Below the pieces are notes generated by a model. The model had not been told where the DNA came from, did not search any database, and saw only the letters and a program-made list of their open reading frames with translations. Position numbers and translations under genes: made by a program. A stretch of 64,000 nt of DNA from Actinophytocola sp963729115 (GTDB lineage Bacteria; Actinomycetota; Actinomycetes; Mycobacteriales; Pseudonocardiaceae), in assembly GCA_963729115.1 (NCBI GenBank), contig CAVSMR010000003.1, forward strand, positions 1,356,809-1,420,808. Reading direction: 5' to 3'. This document shows, in pieces, positions 57,542 to 64,000 of this stretch; the first letter of the stretch is position 1; every line of letters begins with the position of its first letter.

Positions 57542-58564
57542 TTAGACGGAGTCGCGTTCTACTAGTTCTGTGGGGAGGACTACTGGGTCGCCTACCGGGT
57601 CGCCGCCTATCTGGGTCAGCAGGAGCTCCGTCATCGTGCGGGCCTGGTCCACCACCGGCTGGTGGACGGTCGTCAGCGGGGGCTCGGTGTGCTTGGCCAT
57701 CTCGATGTCGTCGTAGCCCACGACCGACACGTCCTCGGGCACCCGGCGGCCGGCCGCGCGCAGCGAGCGCAGCGCCCCGATCGCCATCAGGTCGTTCGCC
57801 GCGAAGACGCCGTCGATGCCCGGGTCGCGGGACAGCAGCTCGACCATCGCCTGCTGGCCGGACTCGCGGGTGAACTCGCCGTAGACCACGCGATCGGCCT
57901 TCCGGCCCGCCGCGGCCAGCGCGCGCCGGTAGCCGTTCAGCCGGTCGCTGCCGGCCGTCATGTCGCGCGGGCCGGCGATCGTCGCGATGCGGCGGCGGCC
58001 GGCGGTCACCAGGCGCTCGGCGGCGAGCTGCGCGCCGCCGACGTTGTCGACGTCCACATAGGACAGACCGGGCAGGTGCCGCGGCGGCCGGCCGCCGACC
58101 ACCGTCGGGATGCCGGCCTCCAGCAGGATCCGGGGGAGCGGGTCGTCGTCGTGCATCGACGCCAGCAGCACGCCGTCCACGTGTCCACTTCGGACGTAGT
58201 CGGCGAGGCGGGAGTGCTCGGCATTGTTCTGCGCGTTCACCAGCACCAGCTGCACGCCCGTGCCGAGCAGCGCCTGCGACGTCGCGATGATGATGTTGCC
58301 CAGGTACGGGTCGGACAGCACGGTCGCGTCCGGCTCGCGCATCACCAGCGCCACCGAGTCCGTCCGGCGCATCGCGAGCGAGCGCGCGGCCCGGTTGGGC
58401 ACGTAGCCGAGCCGCCCGATCGCGGTCTCCACCGCGTCCTTGACCTCCGCGGACACCCGCGGCGAGCCGTTGATCACCCGCGACACGGTCGCCCGGGAAA
58501 CCCCCGCCGCCGCGGCCACCGTGTCCAGGGTCGGCTTCTGCCGCCGGACCGAGACCTCACCCAA
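57542..58564 (-). CDS. LacI-family transcriptional repressor
   Basis: A 340-residue LacI-type repressor. The DNA-binding head is LDTVAAAAGVSRATVSRVINGSPRVSAEVKDAVETAIGRLGYVPNRAARSL, followed by a periplasmic-binding-like sugar domain (VRSGHVDGVLLASMHDDDPL, VFAANDLMAIGALRSLRAAGR, VSVVGYDDIEMAKHTEPPLTTVHQP). It overlaps the GH1 gene by eight bases and is transcribed with it. Matching palindromes before GH1 and GH16 genes indicate that it controls both. Effector is probably a beta-glucoside such as cellobiose or laminaribiose. Confidence 0.93.
   Translation of the reverse strand: MGEVSVRRQKPTLDTVAAAAGVSRATVSRVINGSPRVSAEVKDAVETAIGRLGYVPNRAARSLAMRRTDSVALVMREPDATVLSDPYLGNIIIATSQALLGTGVQLVLVNAQNNAEHSRLADYVRSGHVDGVLLASMHDDDPLPRILLEAGIPTVVGGRPPRHLPGLSYVDVDNVGGAQLAAERLVTAGRRRIATIAGPRDMTAGSDRLNGYRRALAAAGRKADRVVYGEFTRESGQQAMVELLSRDPGIDGVFAANDLMAIGALRSLRAAGRRVPEDVSVVGYDDIEMAKHTEPPLTTVHQPVVDQARTMTELLLTQIGGDPVGDPVVLPTELVERDSV
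58052..58064 (-). repeat. Intragenic GTCC-N5-GGAC motif in lacI-type gene
   Basis: In the coding direction GTCCTATGTGGAC, codons TCC TAT GTG GAC (Ser-Tyr-Val-Asp), same codon phase as the other copies. A second copy at 58183-58195 is in a different phase. Confidence 0.4.
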
Positions 58565-59930
58565 TGTCTATGCCGTTCGTCGCCATCACTCTCCGGTACC
58601 AGTGCGCACTGTCCTTCCAGGTCCGCGCCTGGCTCGGATAGTCCACGTGGACGATGCCGAACCGCTTCTCGTACCCGTAGGCCCACTCGAAGTTGTCCAG
58701 CAGCGACCACACGAAGTATCCACGAAGGTCGACCCCGGCCTCGATCGCCTGGTGCACGACGGCGAGGTGGTCCCGCAGGTAGGCGATCCGCTCGTGGTCG
58801 CGCACCCCACCGTCGGCACCCGGCTCGTCGTCGAACGCGGCGCCGTTCTCGGTGATCATCAACGGCATCGGCGCGTACTCCTCGTGCACCCGGTGCACCA
58901 CCGCGCGCAGCCCCTGCGCGTCGATCGCCCAGCCCATCGCGGTCGCGGGGCCGGGTGGCTGGACGAACCGGACGTCCGCGCAGCCCGGCCAGGCCGTCGG
59001 GCCGGCCTCGACCGGGCCCGCGTCCACGAGCGTCGGCGTGTAGTAGTTGATGCCCAGCAGGTCGATGGGCGTGGCGATCACCGCGAGGTCCTCGTCGGAC
59101 ACGAACGACCAGTCGGTCAGCGCCTCGGTGTCCCGCAGCACGTCGGCGGGGTAGTGGCCGCGGAACAGCGGGTCGAGGAACAGCCGGTTGCCCAGCCCGT
59201 CGATGCGCCGTACCGCCGCGGTCGCCTCCGGCGAGGTGGCGCCCGGCATCACCGCGGACAGGTTCAGCGTGATCGACACCTGCGCGTCCGCCGGCAGGGT
59301 CGAGCGCAGCGCGTCGACGCCGAGCCCGTGCGCCAGCAGCAGGTGGTGCGCCGCGCGCAGCGACAGCGCGGGGTCGGTGCGGCCCGGCGCGTGCACGCCC
59401 GCCGCGTACCCGAGGAAGGCGGCACACCACGGCTCGTTCAGCGTGGTCCACAGCCGGACCCGGTCACCGAGCCGGTCGGCGACCAGCTCCGCGTACTCCG
59501 CGAACCGGGCCGCGGTGTCGCGCACCCCCCAGCCGCCGGAGTCCTCCAGCTCCTGGGGCAGGTCCCAGTGGTACAGCGTGAGCATCGGCGTGATGCCGTG
59601 CCCGGCGAGCTCGTCCACCAGGCGCTCGTAGTGGTCCAGCCCGGCCGCGTTCGCGGGCCCCTTGCCGGTCGGCTGGATCCGCGGCCACGCCACGGAGAAC
59701 CGGTAGGCCGGCAGCCCGAGCGCGGCCATCAGCTCGACGTCGGACCGGAACCGCCGGTAGTGGTCGGCCGCCACGTCCCCGGTGTCGCCGTTCTCGATCC
59801 GGCCCGGCGCGTGGGCGAACGTGTCCCAGATGGACGGTCCGCGCCCGTCGGCGCCAGGGGAGCCCTCGATCTGGTACGCCGCCGTTGCCGCACCCCACAC
59901 GAAGTCGTCCGGGAACTCGAGCCGGTTCAT
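58557..59930 (-). CDS. GH1 beta-glucosidase
   Basis: A 457-residue family 1 glycoside hydrolase. The acid/base Glu166 is in WTTLNEPWC and the nucleophile Glu361 is in LMITENGAAF. The N-terminal FPDDFVWGAATAAYQIEG signature and LYHWDLPQEL are present. There is no signal peptide, so it should hydrolyse imported beta-glucosides (cellobiose, laminaribiose) to glucose in the cytoplasm. A GAGGGG ribosome-binding sequence precedes the ATG. The LacI gene follows in the same operon, and an operator palindrome lies 67 bases upstream. Confidence 0.95.
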   Translation of the reverse strand: MNRLEFPDDFVWGAATAAYQIEGSPGADGRGPSIWDTFAHAPGRIENGDTGDVAADHYRRFRSDVELMAALGLPAYRFSVAWPRIQPTGKGPANAAGLDHYERLVDELAGHGITPMLTLYHWDLPQELEDSGGWGVRDTAARFAEYAELVADRLGDRVRLWTTLNEPWCAAFLGYAAGVHAPGRTDPALSLRAAHHLLLAHGLGVDALRSTLPADAQVSITLNLSAVMPGATSPEATAAVRRIDGLGNRLFLDPLFRGHYPADVLRDTEALTDWSFVSDEDLAVIATPIDLLGINYYTPTLVDAGPVEAGPTAWPGCADVRFVQPPGPATAMGWAIDAQGLRAVVHRVHEEYAPMPLMITENGAAFDDEPGADGGVRDHERIAYLRDHLAVVHQAIEAGVDLRGYFVWSLLDNFEWAYGYEKRFGIVHVDYPSQARTWKDSAHWYRRVMATNGIDIG

Positions 59931-59997
59931 GACGCCCCTCGCAGGCTCCGGGGCGCCCGGTCACGGACGCCCACTGTTCAATGGTCCGCTCACCCTT

Positions 59998-60015
59998 CGT
60001 GAGAGCGCTCTCACG
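59998..60015. promoter_or_regulatory. LacI-type operator before the GH1-lacI operon
   Basis: CGTGAGAGCGCTCTCACG, a perfect 18-base palindrome of the form bound by actinomycete LacI-family sugar repressors (CebR-like, centre AGCGCT). Confidence 0.8.
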
Positions 60016-60083
60016 ACTTCCCGCAGGATCTCGTTCCGGTCTGGTGCTGTCAAGACCCGTGGGCGCCGGGGTTGCCGAAAGGA

Positions 60084-60129
60084 GCCGGTTCCCCCGCGCA
60101 CCTGGGACGGGGTGCGCGGGGAAACCGGC
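60084..60129 (-). terminator. Strong terminator hairpin behind the DUF1996 gene
   Basis: Arms 60084-60102 and 60111-60129 pair at 18 of 19 positions around an 8-base loop. The hairpin lies 28 bases beyond the stop of the DUF1996 gene and ends the GH16-DUF1996 transcript; a short T-rich run follows on the minus strand. Confidence 0.75.
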
Positions 60130-60156
60130 GGAGCGATCCGAGCTCCACGTGGCCTG

Positions 60157-61125
60157 TTACTGGTCGATCGGATCGCCGTCCGTGCCGCAGATGAATCCTG
60201 CGTTGATGCAACCGCTCACCCGTCGTTGCAGCTCACCGGCATCCCAGGCGTTCATGAAGTCGCCGTGGAAGGTGTACCCGGGCGCCGTCGTCACGTTGAC
60301 GCCGTCCCGGGTGCCGGCGAGCGAGAGGCCGCCACCGTTGACCGGGTAGGTGATCAGCAGCTCCACGCGTGGCACGACGACCGGGTGGCTCGCCGGACAG
60401 GCCGGCCCCGCCGCGAACGTCATGTGATCGCGATGGTTCGGGCTGTCCAGCCGCTGACCGTCCCAGCAGGTGGGGAAGTCGAGGTAGTTCTCGAGCTTCG
60501 TGCCCGCCGGGCAGCTCGGGAAGTCCTGGTACGCCTCCGGAAGCCCGACGCACGACCAGCGTGCGGCGGGGTTCTGGGCGGGGTCCGTCGCCAGCGCGTT
60601 GCCGACCACGTACCGCAGCCCCTGCGGGGGAGCGACGGCGTGCGTGTGGTCGGTGATGCCCTGGTAGTAGACGGTGACCCGCTCGGGCGGTACCGGCTGC
60701 CCGTGCTGGTACAGCGTCGGTGTCCAGTACGCGGACAGGTCCACGGCCGGGTCGCAGTTGGTGCTGCCCAGCCGCAGGGACTGCAGCGTCGAGTCCGCGT
60801 TCGTCGTGTGGTTGCCGTAGAACTCGTGCGTGTGCGAGGCACCGGGCCGGCCCGGCGCGACGATCGGGTCGTCGCCGGCGCGGTGGCTCGACCGGCACTC
60901 GGCGCGGAACTCCGAGCCCCGCACCGGGGCCCGTTGCTGCGCCACGATCGCCGCGCGCTGTGCGGCGTCGGGCAGGTACCCGTGCGCGGCGTGCCCGGTG
61001 GCACCGGTGCCGGGCGAACCCGGCACCGATGCCAGCGACGCAGCCGCCAGCAGGACCGCGGCCGCGGTCGCCGACCTCGCCAGCGACCGCACGACCTGCC
61101 GTCGCAGCGACATCCGACGCGCCAT
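60157..61125 (-). CDS. Secreted DUF1996 protein
   Basis: A 322-residue exported protein with a basic signal peptide (MARRMSLRRQVVRSLARS, then a hydrophobic stretch). The DUF1996 domain is recognisable by RAECRSSHRAGDDPIVAPGRPGASHTHEFYGNHTTNADST, YWTPTLYQHGQPV and CPASHPVVVPRVELLITYPV, with several conserved His and Cys. DUF1996 is shared with fungi, where it often accompanies wall or plant-polysaccharide enzymes; no activity is established. It follows the GH16 gene after one base, so both are co-expressed. Confidence 0.88.
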   Translation of the reverse strand: MARRMSLRRQVVRSLARSATAAAVLLAAASLASVPGSPGTGATGHAAHGYLPDAAQRAAIVAQQRAPVRGSEFRAECRSSHRAGDDPIVAPGRPGASHTHEFYGNHTTNADSTLQSLRLGSTNCDPAVDLSAYWTPTLYQHGQPVPPERVTVYYQGITDHTHAVAPPQGLRYVVGNALATDPAQNPAARWSCVGLPEAYQDFPSCPAGTKLENYLDFPTCWDGQRLDSPNHRDHMTFAAGPACPASHPVVVPRVELLITYPVNGGGLSLAGTRDGVNVTTAPGYTFHGDFMNAWDAGELQRRVSGCINAGFICGTDGDPIDQ

Positions 61126-61126
61126 G

Positions 61127-62524
61127 TCAGTGGCCGAACGTGAACCAGTTGACGTTCACGAAGTCGGCCGGCTGGCCGCTCGAGAACGTCAGGTACACGT
61201 CGTGCACCCCGGTGGTGCCGCTGATGTTCGCCGGGATCGTCCGCCAGCTCTGCCAGCCGCCGGTGTTGCCGACCGCGAAGCTCCCGACCGGTGGGCTCGT
61301 CCGGCTGTCCAGCCGTACCTCGACCAGCCCGCTCACCCCGCCCGCGGCGCCCGACGCCACGCGCGCGACGAACTGGGTGGCCGGTGTCGAGCCGAAGTCG
61401 ACGCCGCTGTAGCGCGCCCAGTCGCCGTTGCCGGCCGAACCGACGTAGCTGCCGCCACCGGCGTCGGTCGTGCCGTCGACGGTGAGCCCGCCCTGCTGGC
61501 CGAAGTTCTCGGCCTGGATCTGGTCGTAGGCGCTGCCGCCGTCGGGCGGGGGATCGGTCGGCCCGCCGCTGCCGCGGGTCGACACCGCCACGTAGTCGAC
61601 GACCATCGGCCGGCCCGGCGTGGTCTCGGCCACGGGGGTGTCGAAGCCGGCCAGCGCGTTCGGGAAGGCGCCGCCGATCGCGACGTTGAGGATGATGAAG
61701 TAGCCCGCGTGGCTCGTCATCTGGTTCCACGTGTCGGCCGGCAGCTGTCCCTGGCTGATGCTGTGCCACTGCTGCCCGTCGACGTACCAGCGCAGCTGGT
61801 TGGGCGAGACGCTCTGGTCCCACTCGAACCGGTAGGTGTGGAAGGCGGACTGGCACGTCGAGCCGGGGCAGGCGCGGTTGGCGCCGATGCCGGTGGTCTC
61901 GTTGCACGGGCCGCCCGGGTTCACTCCACAATGGAGCACGCCCCACACGGAGTTGATCCCGTTGACGTTCTCCATGATGTCGTACTCGCCGATACCCGGC
62001 CAGTTCCAGTAGTTGCCGCGGAAGGGTGAGCCGAGCGCCCAGAACGCCGGCCAGTACCCGAGTGCCGCGTTGCCCGTCACGTTGGGCATCTGGATGCGGC
62101 CCTCGATGCGCAGCACGCCCCCGGCCGGCGGCTTGAAGTCGGTGCGCTGGGTCTCGATGCGCGCCGACGTCCAGTTGCCGGCGCCGTCACGCAGCGGCGT
62201 GATCCGCAGGTTGCCCGAGCCGTCGACGCTGACGTTGGCGGGGTTGTTGGTGTGCGCGGCGATCTCGCCGGTGCCCCAGTTGCCGGGGCCGCCGGGGTAG
62301 CCGTGGCCGATGTCGAAGATCCAGTTCGACGACGACGGGAGCGCGCCCGCCGGCCCGTCGAAGTCGTCGCCCCACACCTGTGTCCAGCCGGATTCCGGTG
62401 GCGGGATGGATGCTTCGGCGTGCTGCGTAAGGGGAATCGTGATCGCGATGGCCGCGGCAGCGGCGCCCAACGCGAGGCGCCGTCGGCGCCGGACGGGGGA
62501 ATGCGGGGATGGGGAAGTGGGCAT
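61127..62524 (-). CDS. Secreted GH16 endo-beta-glucanase with CBM6-like domain
   Basis: A 465-residue exported enzyme. A twin-basic signal peptide (RRRRRLALGAAAAAIAITI) is followed by a GH16 domain (residues ~45-316) with the catalytic sequence GEYDIMENVNG (Glu180, Asp182, Glu185), as in laminarinases. A Pro/Asp linker leads to a C-terminal CBM6-like module (~333-465, YDQIQAENFGQQGGLTVDG and GNGDWARYSGVDFG). It most likely cleaves beta-1,3-glucans outside the cell. ATG 62524 has GAGGAGG upstream. An operator box matching the GH1 site lies near its promoter. Confidence 0.92.
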   Translation of the reverse strand: MPTSPSPHSPVRRRRRLALGAAAAAIAITIPLTQHAEASIPPPESGWTQVWGDDFDGPAGALPSSSNWIFDIGHGYPGGPGNWGTGEIAAHTNNPANVSVDGSGNLRITPLRDGAGNWTSARIETQRTDFKPPAGGVLRIEGRIQMPNVTGNAALGYWPAFWALGSPFRGNYWNWPGIGEYDIMENVNGINSVWGVLHCGVNPGGPCNETTGIGANRACPGSTCQSAFHTYRFEWDQSVSPNQLRWYVDGQQWHSISQGQLPADTWNQMTSHAGYFIILNVAIGGAFPNALAGFDTPVAETTPGRPMVVDYVAVSTRGSGGPTDPPPDGGSAYDQIQAENFGQQGGLTVDGTTDAGGGSYVGSAGNGDWARYSGVDFGSTPATQFVARVASGAAGGVSGLVEVRLDSRTSPPVGSFAVGNTGGWQSWRTIPANISGTTGVHDVYLTFSSGQPADFVNVNWFTFGH

Positions 62525-62895
62525 GGGCGGTGACCTCCTCGTCACGCTCGGGCAGGGGTTCCGAGTGCCTGTCAGACAGGCCGCAGATATTGCCGCGCTC
62601 CATGGAAGCGCTCTCACAACAGATTGTCAACAGGTGCTGACTGACCGGCGTAGTTCCTTTTCCGAGCCCCTCGGCTACCCTGGAGTAGGCCAGAGTCGGC
62701 GCACCGCCGCCCTTACCCGGGTGTGCGGCGCCATATCGCGTGGATCACGTCGATCGTTACACCGATCCGGACAAATCTGCGTTCGAGTCGTGGCTCCTGG
62801 GTTTCGGGACTGTTAAGCTCACGTCAACACGCGGGCCACCGCCGTCCCGCGCCCAGCTATCAACTGAGCGCGAGGACGACGAGGGAGGTCACCGC
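62525..62895. other. GH16 / gltB divergent regulatory region
   Basis: A 371-base gap without a gene. The GH16 promoter and operator lie at 62601-62630. On the plus strand TAAGCT at 62814-62819 is a possible gltB -10 box. The middle (62700-62790) contains GC-rich imperfect repeats for which I see no clear role. No riboswitch or small protein is evident. Confidence 0.5.
62601..62630 (-). promoter_or_regulatory. LacI-controlled promoter of the GH16 operon
   Basis: On the minus strand a -35 TTGACA (62630-62625) is followed by GTGAGAGCGCTTCCA (62617-62603). This shares the core GTGAGAGCGCT (11 bases) with the GH1 operator and lies in the -35/-10 spacer. It is the probable second site of the LacI repressor. 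Confidence 0.65.
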
Positions 62896-64000
62896 GTGAT
62901 TTTTTCTGCCATCCCCCCTGCGCAGGGTCTGTACGACCCGGCAGCCGAGCGTGACGCGTGTGGCGTGGCCATGGTCGCCGACATCCAGGGGCGGCGCTCC
63001 CACGAGATCATCACCGACGCCCTCGTGGCGCTGGCCAACCTCGAGCACCGCGGCGCCGCCGGCGCGGAGCCGACGAGCGGCGACGGCGCCGGAATCCTGT
63101 TGCAGCTCCCCGATGAGCTGCTGCGCGTGGTCGCCGACTTCGACCTGCCCGAGCCTGCCGCGGACGGCGCGCAGGCCTACGCCACCGGCATCGCCTTCCT
63201 GCCCACGGACGCCGAGCAGCGAGCCAAAGCCGTCTCGCTCATCGGCCGTATCGCCGAGGAGGAGGGGCTCGAGCTCCTCGGCTGGCGCGACGTGCCGATC
63301 GCGCCCGAGTCGGCCGGCGTCGGCCCCACCGCGTTGTCGGTGATGCCGCACTTCGCGATGCCGTTCCTCGCCGCCACACCGGATGCCGAGGGCAACCGCG
63401 TGGCCGGCATCGACCTGGACCGGCTGACGTTCTGCCTGCGCAAGCGCGCCGAGCACGAGAGCGTGGCCGCCGGCTGCGGCGTGTACTTCCCGTCGCTGTC
63501 CGCGCGCACGTTGGTGTACAAGGGAATGCTCACCACCGCGCAGCTGCCGGCGTTCTTCGCCGACCTCACCGACGAGCGGCTGACGAGCGCGATCGCGTTG
63601 GTGCACAGCCGGTTCTCCACCAACACGTTCCCGTCCTGGCCGCTCGCGCACCCGTTCCGGTTCGTGGCGCACAACGGCGAGATCAACACGATCCGCGGCA
63701 ACCGCAACCGCATGCGCGCCCGCGAGGCGCTGCTCGCGAGCGACCTGATCCCCGGCGACCTCACCCGGCTCTACCCGATCATCGACCCCGACGGGTCGGA
63801 CTCGGCGTCCTTCGACGAGGTGCTGGAGCTGCTGCACCTCGGCGGCCGGATGCTGCCGCACGCGGTGTTGATGATGATCCCGGAGGCCTGGGAGAACAAC
63901 GCCACGATGGACCCGAAGCAGCGGGCCTTCTACCGGTTCCACTCCGGGCTGATGGAGCCGTGGGACGGGCCGGCCAGCGTGACGTTCTCCGACGGCACGC
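62896..64000 (+). CDS. gltB: Glutamate synthase large subunit, N-terminal part (runs off the right edge)
   Basis: The first 368 residues of the ferredoxin/NADPH glutamate synthase alpha chain. The N-terminal nucleophile amidotransferase domain begins with Cys22 in ERDACGVAMVAD, which becomes the catalytic N-terminus after propeptide removal. ALANLEHRGAAGAEPTSGDGAGI, SRFSTNTFPSWPLAHPFRFVAHNGEINTIRGN and ENNATMDPKQRAFYRFHSGLMEPWDGPA are diagnostic. The GTG at 62896 is preceded by GGGAGGT. The synthase domains and gltD lie outside the window. Confidence 0.95.
   Translation, partial: MIFSAIPPAQGLYDPAAERDACGVAMVADIQGRRSHEIITDALVALANLEHRGAAGAEPTSGDGAGILLQLPDELLRVVADFDLPEPAADGAQAYATGIAFLPTDAEQRAKAVSLIGRIAEEEGLELLGWRDVPIAPESAGVGPTALSVMPHFAMPFLAATPDAEGNRVAGIDLDRLTFCLRKRAEHESVAAGCGVYFPSLSARTLVYKGMLTTAQLPAFFADLTDERLTSAIALVHSRFSTNTFPSWPLAHPFRFVAHNGEINTIRGNRNRMRAREALLASDLIPGDLTRLYPIIDPDGSDSASFDEVLELLHLGGRMLPHAVLMMIPEAWENNATMDPKQRAFYRFHSGLMEPWDGPASVTFSDGT

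Noticed and set aside
57338..57565. Small Gly/Arg-rich open frames in the repeat island
   Set aside because: They are direct translations of the repeats in several frames, with no ribosome-binding site.
62860..63942. A 360-residue minus-strand open frame at the right end
   Set aside because: It is antisense to the clearly identified gltB N-terminus and consists of charged low-complexity sequence.
1..64000. Prophage, insertion sequence, integrase, tRNA or rRNA genes
   Set aside because: I found no transposase, integrase or phage protein and no tRNA-like cloverleaf while reading both strands; a dedicated scan was not possible.

Overview
This window is chromosomal DNA from a high-G+C actinobacterium, most likely a member of the Pseudonocardiaceae such as Amycolatopsis. 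The signs are strong G/C bias at third codon positions, many GTG starts, four-base (ATGA/GTGA) gene overlaps, DUF3558 lipoproteins, a PriA-type HisA with no trpF, and gene order shared with mycobacteria (bioB-bsaP-DUF2567 / nrtR-nadABC / hisDCB...hisHAFI / trpE-membrane protein-trpCBA-lgt). Genus is an inference; no rRNA or tRNA gene was seen.

Layout. 0-2.4 kb: tandem DUF3558 proteins, one with a broken lipoprotein leader, and two hypothetical proteins. 2.5-8.1 kb: a PHP phosphoesterase and a complete carbohydrate-type ABC importer. 8.1-12 kb: small accessory genes, including a TetR/hydrolase divergent pair with two matching operators. 12.1-17.6 kb: dnaE1 and a secreted phosphodiester glycosidase. 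17.6-21.7 kb: bioA, bioD, bioB, bsaP and a membrane protein (no bioF). 21.9-26.8 kb: a LON-domain protein and NrtR facing nadABC across one operator. 26.8-33.7 kb: TetR/P450, nitrilase-family hydrolase, oligopeptide-binding lipoprotein, class V aminotransferase and M14 carboxypeptidase. 33.9-51.8 kb: a his/trp supercluster ending in lgt, interrupted by a SoxR/split-transketolase module, an ABC exporter and two paralogous TetR genes. 51.8-54 kb: an SDR and a dehydrogenase-like gene behind a KstR-type operator, then a decayed MFS remnant. 54.1-57.1 kb: a BtuFCD-like importer behind a cobalamin riboswitch. 57.1-57.5 kb: an unusual inverted-repeat island. 57.5-62.6 kb: LacI, GH1 beta-glucosidase, DUF1996 and a GH16 glucanase, forming a beta-glucan regulon with two matching LacI-type operators. 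62.9 kb to the end: the start of gltB.

How it works together. Most of the window makes cofactors and amino acids (biotin, NAD, His, Trp, Glu) plus B12 uptake. PriA should serve both His and Trp synthesis, and the transketolase could supply pentose-phosphate precursors for both. Regulation is readable in unusual detail. At least eleven genes have a TANNNT -10 box 6-8 bases before the start codon and no Shine-Dalgarno sequence, which predicts leaderless mRNAs.

The least explained signals are a 13-base motif, GTCC-N5-GGAC, scattered inside unrelated genes in nearly always the same codon phase, and the repeat island at 57.15-57.54 kb.
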